Source: Pseudomonas sp. IB20 (lineage in GTDB: Bacteria; Pseudomonadota; Gammaproteobacteria; Pseudomonadales; Pseudomonadaceae). Taken from it: DNA of 64,000 nt. The notes beneath the pieces are model-generated. The model ran no database searches. It saw nothing but the letters and a program-made list of their open reading frames with translations, and was not told the DNA's origin. The translations under genes and the position numbers were made by a program. Location: assembly GCF_009707325.1 (NCBI RefSeq), contig NZ_CP046103.1, forward strand, positions 372,001-436,000, written 5' to 3'. This document shows positions 53,021-61,988 of the stretch, piece by piece (position 1 is the stretch's first letter; the number at the start of each line of letters is the position of its first letter).

Positions 53021-54088
53021 ATGACTGCCCTCAAGAACGACCGTTTCCTTCGTGCCCTGCTCAAGCAACCCGTAGATGTCACGCCCGTGTGGATGATGCG
53101 TCAGGCCGGTCGCTACCTGCCGGAATACCGCGCCAGTCGCGCCAATGCCGGCGACTTCATGAGCTTGTGCATGAACCCGGAGTTCGCCTGCGAAGTCACG
53201 ATGCAGCCGCTGGACCGCTACCCACAACTGGACGCGGCCATCCTTTTCTCCGATATCCTCACCATCCCTGACGCCATGGGCCAAGGCCTGTACTTTGAAA
53301 CCGGCGAAGGCCCGCGTTTCAAGAAAGTCGTCAGCACCCTCGCCGACATCGAAGCCCTACCGATCCCTGATCCGCACAAAGACCTCGGTTACGTGATGGA
53401 CGCCGTCAGCACCATCCGCCGCGAGCTGAATGGCCGTGTGCCGCTGATTGGCTTCTCCGGCAGCCCATGGACCCTGGCCACCTACATGGTCGAAGGCGGC
53501 TCGTCGAAAGACTTCCGCAAGACCAAGGCCATGCTCTATGACAACCCACAAGCCATGCACCTGCTGTTGGACAAACTGGCCCAGTCGGTGACCAGCTACC
53601 TCAACGGCCAGATCATGGCCGGTGCGCAAGCGGTGCAGATCTTCGACACCTGGGGCGGCAACCTGTCGTCGGCGGCGTACCAGGAATTCTCCCTGGCCTA
53701 CATGCGCAAAATCGTCAGCGGCCTGATCCGCGAACACGAAGGCCGCAAAGTACCTGTGATCATGTTCACCAAAGGTGGTGGCCTGTGGCTGGAAAGCATC
53801 GCCGACGCCGGTGCCGATGCACTCGGCCTGGACTGGACCTGCGACCTCGGTGACGCGCGCAGCCGCGTTGGCAACCGGGTGGCGCTGCAAGGCAACATGG
53901 ACCCCACCGTGCTCTACGCCAAGCCGGAAGCGATCCGCACCGAAGTCGGCCGCATCCTGGCCAGCTACGGCAAGGGCAGCGGGCACGTGTTCAACCTCGG
54001 CCATGGCATCACGCCGGAAGTGAACCCGGAACATGCCGGCGCGTTCCTGCGCGCGGTGCATGAGCTGTCGGCGCAGTACCACGAGTAA
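53021..54088 (+). CDS. hemE: Uroporphyrinogen decarboxylase
   Basis: A 355-residue cytosolic enzyme that removes four carboxyls from uroporphyrinogen III to give coproporphyrinogen III. The signature [16 protein letters not shown] (about residues 21-36) holds the two substrate-binding Arg. [17 protein letters not shown] and [18 protein letters not shown] are also diagnostic. Length equals the family norm. It is followed directly by a strong terminator. Confidence 0.97.
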   Translation: MTALKNDRFLRALLKQPVDVTPVWMMRQAGRYLPEYRASRANAGDFMSLCMNPEFACEVTMQPLDRYPQLDAAILFSDILTIPDAMGQGLYFETGEGPRFKKVVSTLADIEALPIPDPHKDLGYVMDAVSTIRRELNGRVPLIGFSGSPWTLATYMVEGGSSKDFRKTKAMLYDNPQAMHLLLDKLAQSVTSYLNGQIMAGAQAVQIFDTWGGNLSSAAYQEFSLAYMRKIVSGLIREHEGRKVPVIMFTKGGGLWLESIADAGADALGLDWTCDLGDARSRVGNRVALQGNMDPTVLYAKPEAIRTEVGRILASYGKGSGHVFNLGHGITPEVNPEHAGAFLRAVHELSAQYHE

Positions 54089-54090
54089 TG

Positions 54091-54118
54091 AAAAAGCCCG
54101 GCAGTGCCGGGCTTTTTA
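54091..54118 (+). terminator. Rho-independent terminator after hemE
   Basis: AAAAAGCCCGGCA-GT-GCCGGGCTTTTT directly after the hemE stop. Confidence 0.9.
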
Positions 54119-54139
54119 TTAGGGTGTACACAAAACAAA

Positions 54140-54212
54140 TGTAGGAGCTGGCTTGCCTGCGATAGCGGTGGTGAATTCACTACCGCTATCGCAGGCACGC
54201 CAGCTCCCACAT
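54140..54212. repeat. REPIN between hemE and the MFS gene
   Basis: TGTAGGAGCTGGCTTGCCTGCGATAGCGGT is mirrored by ACCGCTATCGCAGGCACGCCAGCTCCCACA around GGTGAATTCACT. It lies between two convergent genes. Confidence 0.88.
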
Positions 54213-54231
54213 ACAGCAAATCGCGTCAGGC

Positions 54232-55500
54232 CTATACATTCCCCAGCGGCGCCAGCTTCGCCAGCTTCAACGCCACCAACAGCGCGCCAATCAACAGCGC
54301 CACGATAAACCCACCAATCCCATTCCACCCGGCAAAATGCCAGAAGAACCCACCCGCCGTACCCGCAATACTCGAGCCCACGTAGTAGCAGAACAAGTAC
54401 AGCGACGACGCCTGCCCCTTGGCCTTGACTGCGCGGCGGCCGATCCAGCTGCTGGCCACCGAGTGGGCGCCGAAGAAGCCGAAGGTAAAGATCAGCATGC
54501 CCGGCACCACCAGCCATAGCGGGGTGAACAGTGTCAGTAACATCCCCGAAAGCATCAGCACGATGGTGCCCCACAACACACGACGACGGCCGAGCCGATC
54601 AGCCAGTGAGCCGATTTTCGCCGAGCTGTAGATGCCCGAGAGGTACACCAGCGACAGCAGGCCGACCAGGGCTTGGCTTAATTCGTAAGGCGAAGCCAGC
54701 AGGCGATAGCCGATGTAGTTGAACATCGTCACGAACGCACCCATCAGCAGGAACGCTTCGAGGAACAACCACGGCAGGCCCGCGTCCTTGAAGTGCATGA
54801 CAAAGCCATCCATCAGGTTGCGTGGCTTGAGGCTGCTGGCGCGGAAGTTGCGCGACTCGGGGAGGATCTTCCAGAACACCGTGGCCGCGATCAGCGCCAG
54901 GGCGCCGATGATCAGCGTGGCGGTGTGCCAACTGACGAAGTCGATCAGCACGCCCATGATCAGGCGCCCGCTCATGCCACCAATCGCGTTGCCGCCAATG
55001 TAGAGCCCCATGGCCAGGCCGATGTGTTGCGGGTGAATCTCTTCGCTCAGGTAGGTCATCGCTACAGCGGCCAGACCGCTCAGTGACAAACCCACCAACG
55101 CGCGCATCAGCAGAATCCCTTCCCACGTCGGCATCAAGCCACTGGCGATGGTCGCCAGCGCGGCACAGAACAACGCGGACACCATCACGGGCTTGCGCCC
55201 CAGCCGGTCGGAAATCGGCCCGGTGATCAGCAATCCCAAGGCAAGCATCGCCGTGGCAACCGACAGGATCAGGCTGCTTTGCGCCGCATTGATGGAAAAC
55301 TCGTGGGACAGCGCCGGCATCATCGGCTGCACGCAATACAGCAGCGCAAAGGTCGCAAACCCACCGGAGAACAGCGCCAGCACGGTGCGCATGAACATCG
55401 GCGTGCCTTTTTCGATGAACTGCTCGTTGAGCTGTGCCACCACCTCATCTAAGGCGGTAGGTGGGACGTCTTGAGCAGATGGAGCGACAGCAGATTTCAC
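54232..55500 (-). CDS. Major facilitator superfamily transporter, YnfM-like
   Basis: A 422-residue 12-helix transporter with a short cytoplasmic N-terminus. The loop 2-3 motif GPISDRLGRKPVM and its second-half counterpart GSLADRLGRRRVL are complete. The closest well-known relative by pattern is E. coli YnfM (arabinose-like DHA family), often paired with a LysR gene. The divergent lysR-type gene starts 124 nt away, so that regulator probably controls it. The substrate is unknown. Confidence 0.88.
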   Translation of the reverse strand: MKSAVAPSAQDVPPTALDEVVAQLNEQFIEKGTPMFMRTVLALFSGGFATFALLYCVQPMMPALSHEFSINAAQSSLILSVATAMLALGLLITGPISDRLGRKPVMVSALFCAALATIASGLMPTWEGILLMRALVGLSLSGLAAVAMTYLSEEIHPQHIGLAMGLYIGGNAIGGMSGRLIMGVLIDFVSWHTATLIIGALALIAATVFWKILPESRNFRASSLKPRNLMDGFVMHFKDAGLPWLFLEAFLLMGAFVTMFNYIGYRLLASPYELSQALVGLLSLVYLSGIYSSAKIGSLADRLGRRRVLWGTIVLMLSGMLLTLFTPLWLVVPGMLIFTFGFFGAHSVASSWIGRRAVKAKGQASSLYLFCYYVGSSIAGTAGGFFWHFAGWNGIGGFIVALLIGALLVALKLAKLAPLGNV

Positions 55501-55624
55501 GGGGACCTCGGCGAGGGAAAGCCTGCCAGGACTGGCAATGCAAAAAAGAATATAGCTGCCTAATGATTCTTTCCAATATATTATTCGACCTGTTTGATAG
55601 CTTTAACGACCTAATGAGGTTTGC

Positions 55625-56518
55625 ATGGAATTGCGTCACCTGCGGTACTTCATCGCCGTCGCCGAAGAGCTGCATTTTGGCCGTGCCGCGCAGGTACTGG
55701 GCATCTCGCAACCGCCGCTGAGCCAGCAGATTCAGGCGCTGGAGCAAGAGGTGGGCGCGCGCTTGTTTGAGCGGACCAATCGTCGGGTCGAGCTGAGTGA
55801 GGCGGGGCGGTTGTTCCTGCACGAGGCGCGATTAGTGCTGGCGCAGGTAGACAAGGCGGCGGACGTGGCCCGGCGCGCGCAGTTGGGCGAACTGGGGGAG
55901 TTGAAGATTGGCTTCACCTCGTCGGCGCCGTTCAATTCCAGCATTCCGCAGGCGATCTTTGCGTTTCGTCAGGCGTTCCCGGCGGTGCACCTGAACCTGC
56001 AAGAGATGAGCAGCACCGAAGTGGCCGAGTCGCTGGTGGATGAGTCGATCCAGGTCGGGCTTATGCGGCCGCTGCCGTTGCCCGACTCGCTTAGCGTCAT
56101 CGAACTGATGCGTGAGCCTCTGGTCGCCGTACTGAATGCCGGCCACCCGCTGGTGGAAGGCAGCGAGCGCGGTTTGCACCTGGCGCAACTGGCGCAGGAG
56201 CCGTTTGTATTCTTCCCACGCACCTATGGCAGTGGCCTGTATGCGCAACTGCTCAGCCTGGCCCGTGACGCCGGCTTCAGCCCGCACTTCGCCCAGGAAG
56301 CCGGAGAGGCGATGACCATCATCGGTTTGGTGGCGGCGGGGTTGGGTGTGTCGGTGCTGCCGGCGTCTTACCAGCGCATACGCATTGATGGCGTGGTGTA
56401 TCGCACGCTGCTCGATCAGGAAGCAGTGACGGCCGTGTGGCTGGTGCAACGCAAAGGCGCGCAAACCCCGATGGCCAAGGCGTTTGTGGAACTTCTAACC
56501 CGTAAGGCGTTGGTATGA
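55625..56518 (+). CDS. LysR-family transcriptional regulator
   Basis: A 297-residue LTTR. The N-terminal winged helix is MELRHLRYFIAVAEELHFGRAAQVLGISQPPLSQQIQALE. The inducer-binding domain follows from about residue 90 (ELKIGFTSSAPFNSSIPQAI). The subgroup resembles BenM/CatM-like activators. It faces away from the MFS gene over a 124-bp gap, the usual arrangement for a regulator of its neighbour. The stop is at the start of the 149-bp duplication. Confidence 0.92.
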   Translation: MELRHLRYFIAVAEELHFGRAAQVLGISQPPLSQQIQALEQEVGARLFERTNRRVELSEAGRLFLHEARLVLAQVDKAADVARRAQLGELGELKIGFTSSAPFNSSIPQAIFAFRQAFPAVHLNLQEMSSTEVAESLVDESIQVGLMRPLPLPDSLSVIELMREPLVAVLNAGHPLVEGSERGLHLAQLAQEPFVFFPRTYGSGLYAQLLSLARDAGFSPHFAQEAGEAMTIIGLVAAGLGVSVLPASYQRIRIDGVVYRTLLDQEAVTAVWLVQRKGAQTPMAKAFVELLTRKALV

Positions 56519-56778
56519 CGGGCGAATAACCTGTGGCGAGGGAGCTTGCTCCCTCGCCACAGGAAAGCGGGTGTATCAGTTCTGCTTCGACGTCCCCGTC
56601 TGCTCAAACAACTGCGCCGCCGACCCCCGGGCGTTTGTGGAACTTCTAACCCGTAAGGCGTTGGTATGACGGGCGAATAACCTGTGGCGAGGGAGCTTGC
56701 TCCCTCGCCACAGGAAAGCGGGTGTATCAGTTCTGCTTCGACGTCCCCGTCTGCTCAAACAACTGCGCCGCCGACCCC
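56479..56778. repeat. 149-bp exact tandem duplication between the LysR gene and a lipoprotein gene
   Basis: 56479-56627 and 56630-56778 are identical, period 151. Each copy holds the last 13 codons of the LysR gene, a perfect 34-bp palindrome and the last 17 codons of the opposite-strand lipoprotein gene. Copy 1 is joined to the LysR gene and copy 2 to the lipoprotein gene, so both genes remain whole while an extra set of 3' ends lies between them. Confidence 0.95.
56530..56563. terminator. Perfect 34-bp palindrome, probable bidirectional terminator/REP
   Basis: CCTGTGGCGAGGGAGC-TT-GCTCCCTCGCCACAGG, with 16-bp arms and a 2-nt centre, between convergent genes. A second identical copy is at 56681-56714 because of the surrounding duplication. 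Confidence 0.7.
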
Positions 56779-57176
56779 GGCTCATTCGCGCCATTGCTGC
56801 GCAAACCCGCCATGATGTCGCTGTCCAAGTTGTTCACCCAGCGGTTGTAGTTGCGATGGATCTTGCCGTCCTTGTAGCCCAGGTCGCGGCTGTCGCGGTA
56901 GGTGATGGCGTAGCTGTTGCGGGTGTAACGGATGTCGATGGCGGCGTAGTACTGGTTACGCACGGTGATTTCGGCCTGCACCAGTTGTGGGCTCAGGCGT
57001 TGCACGGTCCACTCGCGTTTTTGCAGGGCGTTGACGATGACCTGCTTCATTTTGTCTTCGCTGACCTGGGTGTCGGCCGGCAGCGCGTGCTGGGTGTTGA
57101 GCACCGGTTTGTTGGTGCAGCCGGCGGTGGTCAGCAACGCCAGGGTGATCAGGGTGGCGCGTAGCAAGGAAGACAT
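56727..57176 (-). CDS. Predicted lipoprotein at the 3' end of the aryl-polyene operon
   Basis: A 149-residue protein I cannot assign to a named family. A lipoprotein signal ends in LTTAGC (lipobox, Cys near residue 20). The mature part has KQVIVNALQKREW, then a Tyr-rich stretch (NQYYAAIDIRYTRNSYAITY) and YNRWVNNLDSDI, followed by a polar tail. It starts 26 nt after the ketosynthase gene in the same direction, so co-transcription with the pigment genes is likely. An envelope role is inferred only from lipidation. Confidence 0.75.
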   Translation of the reverse strand: MSSLLRATLITLALLTTAGCTNKPVLNTQHALPADTQVSEDKMKQVIVNALQKREWTVQRLSPQLVQAEITVRNQYYAAIDIRYTRNSYAITYRDSRDLGYKDGKIHRNYNRWVNNLDSDIMAGLRSNGANEPGSAAQLFEQTGTSKQN

Positions 57177-57202
57177 TCCGTTTTCTCCAATCGATTAAAA
57201 AT

Positions 57203-58429
57203 TCAGGACCAGCGGCGGAAGATCAGCGAGGTGTTGACGCCGCCAAACGCAAAGTTGTTGTTCATCACGTAATCGTTGTGCATTTCGCGAAAGCCACCTT
57301 GCAGGTAATCCAGCTCGCCGCATTGCGGGTCGACCGAATCGAGGTTGAAGGTGTGCACGTACTGGTCGCGGTTCATCATTTCAATGCTGAACCAGGACTC
57401 CAGTGCGCCGCACGCGCCCAAGGTGTGGCCGAGGAAGCTTTTCTGCGAGCTGATGGGCATGCGGCTGCCGAACAGGCTGCTGGTCGCCAATGTCTCGGCA
57501 ATATCGCCTTGATCAGTGGCAGTGCCATGGCCGTTCACGTAGCCGATGGCCGAAGGCTCAAGCCCGGCATCTTCCAGGGCCAGTTCCATCGCGCGGCGCA
57601 TGGTTTTCTGCTCCGGGCGTGTGGTGTGCTGGCCGTCGGCGTTGCTGCCGAAACCCACCAGCTCGGCGTGGATGTGCGCCCCGCGTGCCAACGCGTGTTC
57701 GAGTTCTTCGAGCACCAACATGCCGCCGCCTTCGCCGATCACCAGGCCATCGCGGCCGCTGTCGTAAGGGCGTGGGCTGGTCTGTGGCGCATCGTTTTTC
57801 AGGCTGGTGGCGTACAGCGCGTCGAACACCATCGCTTCGGTAGGGCACAATTCTTCCGCGCCGCCGGCGAGCATCAACGGCAGGCGACCGAACTTGATCG
57901 CCTCGTAGGCATAGCCGATGCCTTGGCTGCCACTGGTGCAGGCGCTGGACGTCGGGATCAGCCGCCCGGTGAGGCCAAAGAAGATGCTGATATTCGCCGC
58001 CGTGGTGTGCGGCATCATGCGCACATAGGAGTTGGCATTCAGCCCCTCGGCCACGGAGTTCAGCAGCATATTGCCGAACGCCTTGATCTCATCGGTGCTA
58101 CCGGTGGACGAGCCACAGGCCACGCCCATACGCCCGTCCTTGATCGACTCGTCGCCGAGCAAGCCGGCGTCCTGCAGCGCCTGCTCTGCCGCCCACACGG
58201 CCAGGCGCGAGACGCGGCCCATGCTGCGCAGTTGCTTGCGCGTCCAATGGGCAGGCACCACGAAATCGTCGATGGGCCCGGCCAGTCGCGTGTTCAGTTC
58301 GGTGAAACGGTCCCACTCGTCCATGCGCCGAATGCCGCTGCGGTTGGCGCGAAAGTTGGCGGCGATGGTGTCCCAGTCGCAGCCCAGGGAGGTCATGCCG
58401 GCCATGCCGGTGACGACGACGCGCTTCAT
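57203..58429 (-). CDS. apeR: Beta-ketoacyl-ACP synthase, aryl-polyene type (ApeR-like)
   Basis: A 408-residue FabF-type condensing enzyme. The full triad is present: Cys164 in SSACTSGSQG, His in NGHGTATDQGD and His in SFLGHTLGACGALE, with Lys in the SSQKS preceding. It is the last biosynthetic gene of the run. In characterised aryl-polyene systems a homodimeric KS in this position primes or elongates the polyene. The ATG at 58429 is chosen (TGATG overlap with the reductase stop, GGAGG 9 nt upstream); a GTG at 58435 is too close to the site. Confidence 0.88.
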   Translation of the reverse strand: MKRVVVTGMAGMTSLGCDWDTIAANFRANRSGIRRMDEWDRFTELNTRLAGPIDDFVVPAHWTRKQLRSMGRVSRLAVWAAEQALQDAGLLGDESIKDGRMGVACGSSTGSTDEIKAFGNMLLNSVAEGLNANSYVRMMPHTTAANISIFFGLTGRLIPTSSACTSGSQGIGYAYEAIKFGRLPLMLAGGAEELCPTEAMVFDALYATSLKNDAPQTSPRPYDSGRDGLVIGEGGGMLVLEELEHALARGAHIHAELVGFGSNADGQHTTRPEQKTMRRAMELALEDAGLEPSAIGYVNGHGTATDQGDIAETLATSSLFGSRMPISSQKSFLGHTLGACGALESWFSIEMMNRDQYVHTFNLDSVDPQCGELDYLQGGFREMHNDYVMNNNFAFGGVNTSLIFRRWS

Positions 58430-59157
58430 CAGCACAGGCCTCCGTTCACGGCCAACACCTGGCGCGTGATGTAGCCAGCCTCGGCCGACATCAGGAAATT
58501 CACTGCACCGGCGACTTCTTCCGGCGTGCCCATGCGCTGTGCCGGGATCATTTTCATCAGCTCTTCTACCGGCACGTTTTCATCCAGCATCGCAGTGTCG
58601 ATCAAGCCGGGCGCCACACAGTTGACGGTGATTTTGCGCTTGCCCAATTCAATAGCGAGGGCCTTGGCCGCGCCGATCAAGCCGGCTTTCGACGCGCTGT
58701 AGTTGACCTGCCCACGGTTGCCGATCAGCCCCGACACCGAGGTGATGCACACGATACGGCCGGCGGTGCGACGACGAATCATCGGCATCATTACCGGGTG
58801 CAGCACATTGTAGAAACCGTCGAGGTTGGTGCGCATCACCACGTCCCAATCGTCTTCGGACAAGGCTGGGAACGCACCGTCGCGGGTCAGGCCGGCATTG
58901 AGCACCACGCCGTAGTAGGCGCCATGTTGCTCCACGTCGGCCTCAAGGATTGCCTTGCAGCTGGCGCGATCCGCCACATCGAATTGCAGCACGCGAGCCT
59001 TGCGGCCCAAGGCTTCAATCTCGACCTGCACCGCGTCCGCTTCAACGCGGCCACTGCGGCAATGCAGCACGATGTCATGCCCGGCCTGCGCCAGGCGCAG
59101 GGCAATGGCGCGGCCGATGCCACGGCTGGAGCCGGTGACCAGTACGGATTCAGTCAT
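58429..59157 (-). CDS. apeQ: 3-oxoacyl-ACP reductase, aryl-polyene type (ApeQ-like)
   Basis: A 242-residue short-chain dehydrogenase. The NADPH motif is TGSSRGIGRAIAL (about residues 8-20), with NAGLTRDGAF, the catalytic Ser in ITSVSGLIG and YSASKAGL (YxxxK). It reduces the beta-keto group after each condensation. It overlaps the dehydratase gene by 4 nt and the next ketosynthase by 1 nt. Confidence 0.9.
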   Translation of the reverse strand: MTESVLVTGSSRGIGRAIALRLAQAGHDIVLHCRSGRVEADAVQVEIEALGRKARVLQFDVADRASCKAILEADVEQHGAYYGVVLNAGLTRDGAFPALSEDDWDVVMRTNLDGFYNVLHPVMMPMIRRRTAGRIVCITSVSGLIGNRGQVNYSASKAGLIGAAKALAIELGKRKITVNCVAPGLIDTAMLDENVPVEELMKMIPAQRMGTPEEVAGAVNFLMSAEAGYITRQVLAVNGGLC

Positions 59158-59615
59158 GGCGTTTCGTCCTTCGGTTCATCTAAATAATTGGCCGCCTGTG
59201 GCGGTCGAAATACGTTCAAGCGTGCGCTGGCCTGGATACCGTCGCCGGTGAGGTGGCATTCGAACACACCCATGCCGTTGTCGTCTTCCAGCGAGCGCAG
59301 GCCGTGGATGCGCAACTCGGCGCCTGCCGGGAAGTGTTCCACGTTGCACTCGAACTTGCGGGTGCCGAGCAGGAAGCCCAATTCCACCGCATCGCCTTTC
59401 TGGCGCGCGCGGCACCCGGCATAGGCGGCGACGCTTTGCGCCATCAGCTCGATGCCGACCCAGGCCGGCAGGCTGCCGTCCGCGCGGTTGAACAGGCCGC
59501 CGGGCTTGACGGTGAGGCGGGTGTGAATCTGCTCTTCATCGAACGACAACACCTGGTCGATCAGGATCATGTCGCCCGCATGGGGCAGCAGTTCGGCGAG
59601 TGGCCAATCGATCAT
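59154..59615 (-). CDS. apeP: Hotdog-fold 3-hydroxyacyl-ACP dehydratase (ApeP-like)
   Basis: A 153-residue FabZ/FabA-like hotdog protein. LLPHAGDMILIDQVL near the N-terminus carries the catalytic His in the family pattern, and PAWVGIELMAQSVAAYAG carries the Glu helix. It removes water to form each double bond of the polyene. In known systems it works with a second dehydratase (ApeI), which is not in the window and may lie to the right. Overlaps on both sides are 4 nt. Confidence 0.87.
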   Translation of the reverse strand: MIDWPLAELLPHAGDMILIDQVLSFDEEQIHTRLTVKPGGLFNRADGSLPAWVGIELMAQSVAAYAGCRARQKGDAVELGFLLGTRKFECNVEHFPAGAELRIHGLRSLEDDNGMGVFECHLTGDGIQASARLNVFRPPQAANYLDEPKDETP

Positions 59616-60778
59616 GGGGCCTCTGCGATTATCAGGCTGACGTTATTACCGCCGAAAGCAAACGAGTTGCTCATCAGGCAGCGCTTTTTCAGGGTGTCGC
59701 CGGCCTGCGCCCATTGCAAGGCCGGCAGCGCCGGGTCGGCGTGGCCGTCCCACACATGCGGTGGTACCAAGCCGTGTGTCAGGCTCAGCCAGCAGAACGC
59801 CGCTTCCAGCGCGCCGGCTGCACCGAGCGTGTGGCCAGTCATGGGCTTGGTCGAAGAACAGGCCACGCCTTCGGGAAACAGGCTGGCGACAGCCAGGCTT
59901 TCCATGGCGTCGTTGTGTTGGGTGGCGGTGCCGTGCAGGTTCAGGTAACCGATGTGCTCGGGCGCAAGCTTCGCGCTGGCCAAAGCCTTGCGCATCGCCT
60001 GCAACGCGCCCTTGCCGGTGGGCTCGGGCGCGGAGATATGGTGCGCGTCGCAACTGGCGCCACTGCCCAGCAAAGCAATGGGTGCAGGTGTTTTAGTCAT
60101 CAGAAACAGCACCGCCGCTTCGCCGATATTGATGCCATTGCGGTTCACTGAAAAGGGATTGCAGCGCTCGCTGGAGACGGCTTCCAGCGAGGTAAAACCG
60201 TTCAGCGTCAGCTTGCACAGGCTGTCGACACCGCCGCAGATCACCGCGTCACACATGCCCAGGTCCAGCAGGCGTTGAGCACTCATCAACGCGCGGGCGC
60301 TGGAGGTGCAGGCGGTGGAAATCACATAGGCCGGGCCGCTCAGTTGCAGCCAGTCGGCAAGGAAATTCGCCGGGGCGCTGAGTTCCTGTTGTTGGTAGTC
60401 GTAGTCGCCGGGGAATTGCTGGTCGCGCAGGTAATTGGCGATGCCACGGCTGGCTTCGTCAATGCCCGAAGTGCTGGTGCCCAAAACCACGCCGACTCGC
60501 GATGCGCCGTAATCGTGGATTGCCTGGCGGATCTCGCTTTCAATCTGCAACGCCGCTTCCAGCAGCAACTGGTTGTTGCGGCTGCTTTGCTGGTTCAGTT
60601 CGACAGGGATAGTCGCTAGCTCGCTGCGCACGCCACCCACCGGCAACACACGTTCCGGCACCCAGCCGCTCTCGGCGCGCATACCGGAGCAGTCGCCGGC
60701 AAACAGGCTGCGGCTGACCTCGGCCTGGCCGCGCCCCAAGGCACAGATCACGCCCAGCGCATTTAGATAAGCTGTCAT
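59612..60778 (-). CDS. apeO: Beta-ketoacyl-ACP synthase, aryl-polyene type (ApeO-like)
   Basis: A 388-residue condensing enzyme. Cys157 is in STACTSSARA, the first His in LNLHGTATQHND, and Lys/His in SSTKPMTGHTLGAAGALE, so it is a full catalytic KS and not a chain-length factor. In E. coli and Xenorhabdus, ApeO pairs with a CLF (ApeC) encoded elsewhere in the cluster; such a partner would be outside this window. Gene order lipoprotein-KS-DH-KR-KS matches apeN-O-P-Q-R. Confidence 0.88.
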   Translation of the reverse strand: MTAYLNALGVICALGRGQAEVSRSLFAGDCSGMRAESGWVPERVLPVGGVRSELATIPVELNQQSSRNNQLLLEAALQIESEIRQAIHDYGASRVGVVLGTSTSGIDEASRGIANYLRDQQFPGDYDYQQQELSAPANFLADWLQLSGPAYVISTACTSSARALMSAQRLLDLGMCDAVICGGVDSLCKLTLNGFTSLEAVSSERCNPFSVNRNGINIGEAAVLFLMTKTPAPIALLGSGASCDAHHISAPEPTGKGALQAMRKALASAKLAPEHIGYLNLHGTATQHNDAMESLAVASLFPEGVACSSTKPMTGHTLGAAGALEAAFCWLSLTHGLVPPHVWDGHADPALPALQWAQAGDTLKKRCLMSNSFAFGGNNVSLIIAEAP

Positions 60779-61257
60779 CGGGCAACCCCAAGCGGCGTGA
60801 TGCGGTAGCTCAACGGCTGGCCCGTCATGTTCACGCTAAACACCTCGGAAGACTGATACACGATTTGCCAATGGCCTGGCAGCGTGCGCGTGAGGTCCAT
60901 GGCTTGGGCGCTGGGGTACAGCGCGCGCACGTCATCCGCCGAGGTCAGGGCAAACAGCAGTGCGGCGAACAACTCGCGGGCTTGAGGGTTGGGCGGCAGC
61001 AAGCCATCGGCCTGCCACTGGCCATCTACCAGCTTTTGCCGGGCCTGGGGAATGCCCAGCGGGTCCATCATCGACCAGCGAATGGCTGCGCCTTCGCGCT
61101 GGATCACCAGCAGCCAATCCAGGCTCTGGCCGCCTGCCAGGCGCTGCACATGCAGTTGCATCGGCAAGGCCAGGGCTGGGGGTTTTTCCGGCAATGGCGG
61201 CTGGCTAGCGCAGGCGCTCAGCAGCAACAGGCAGCCGATCAACAGCAGGCGGATCAT
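60775..61257 (-). CDS. DUF3261 lipoprotein of the aryl-polyene cluster
   Basis: A 160-residue lipoprotein with signal MIRLLLIGCLLLLSAC (lipobox LSAC, Cys about residue 16). The mature domain has LQRLAGGQSLDWLLVIQREG and the closing MTGQPLSYRITPLGVAR, typical of DUF3261. Homologues occur in aryl-polyene clusters and are thought to help place the pigment lipid in the outer membrane; this is family-level knowledge, not seen here. It overlaps both neighbours by 4 nt. Confidence 0.82.
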   Translation of the reverse strand: MIRLLLIGCLLLLSACASQPPLPEKPPALALPMQLHVQRLAGGQSLDWLLVIQREGAAIRWSMMDPLGIPQARQKLVDGQWQADGLLPPNPQARELFAALLFALTSADDVRALYPSAQAMDLTRTLPGHWQIVYQSSEVFSVNMTGQPLSYRITPLGVAR

Positions 61258-61988
61258 GGTGCGGCGCTCACTAAAGGCTTACGCGCCACGCAGTTCACCA
61301 AGGTCTCTTCACGCTGGCCCACCGGTGGCGGGTTGCGCAGGCCCCAGCGCTCGAGCAAGCCGAAATCGCTGGAACGGCTCCACCATAAGTACGGATACGA
61401 GACGTTCTGCGGGCCGAATTCAAAGCCCTGCTCGCGCAGCATTTGCAAATACTCTTCGGCGCTTTTCTGCACGTGCATCGGGTGGCGGAACAGCCAGCGA
61501 ATCACCCAGGTGTCGATGTAGGCTTCGGTGGACTCGGCAAACAGCAAGTAGCCGCCCGGTTTGAGCACGCGGTAGAACTCTTTCAAGGCGCGATGCTGTT
61601 CCACCAGGTGGTGGAAGGTCTGGTGGCAGAACAGGATATCGACGCTTTCATCCGGCACTTGCAGGGTGGCGCAGTCGCTGCCGATCAGCTCGATGGTCAG
61701 GCCCTGGCGCGCGGCTTCGGCCTTGCTCAGTTCCAGGCTGTGAGGGTCGGCGTCCAGGCCGATCAGCCGCTGCGGCGCGAACACGTGCTGTAAATACTGG
61801 AACGATTTGCCCTGGCCGCAACCGGCGTCCAGCAACACCGGCGCTACCGGTAGTGGCTCGGTGAACAAGCTGCGCAGGTCGTTGATCGCCACGCGCAACA
61901 CGTGATGCTGCCAGGTGTGGCTGCGCAGGAACCAGAAGCCGAACTTGGTTTCTTCGACGTAGTTTTTACTCAGGTATTGAGTGCTCAT
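61254..61988 (-). CDS. SAM-dependent class I methyltransferase of the aryl-polyene cluster
   Basis: A 244-residue methyltransferase. SAM motif I is VLLDAGCGQGKSFQYL, followed by LIGLDADPHSLE, CHQTFHHLVEQHRAL and VLKPGGYLLFAESTE. It probably methylates the aryl head or an oxygen on it, as in other aryl polyenes that carry methyl or methoxy groups. The ATG at 61988 overlaps the flavoprotein stop (ATGA); the longer frame reaches into that gene and is rejected. Confidence 0.87.
   Translation of the reverse strand: MSTQYLSKNYVEETKFGFWFLRSHTWQHHVLRVAINDLRSLFTEPLPVAPVLLDAGCGQGKSFQYLQHVFAPQRLIGLDADPHSLELSKAEAARQGLTIELIGSDCATLQVPDESVDILFCHQTFHHLVEQHRALKEFYRVLKPGGYLLFAESTEAYIDTWVIRWLFRHPMHVQKSAEEYLQMLREQGFEFGPQNVSYPYLWWSRSSDFGLLERWGLRNPPPVGQREETLVNCVARKPLVSAAP

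Noticed and set aside
56576..56794. Short minus-strand frames beginning MARMSRGRRR or MSRRGRRSR between the LysR and lipoprotein genes
   Set aside because: They lie across the duplicated 149-bp units and read the two gene ends in wrong frames; identical peptides come from each copy.
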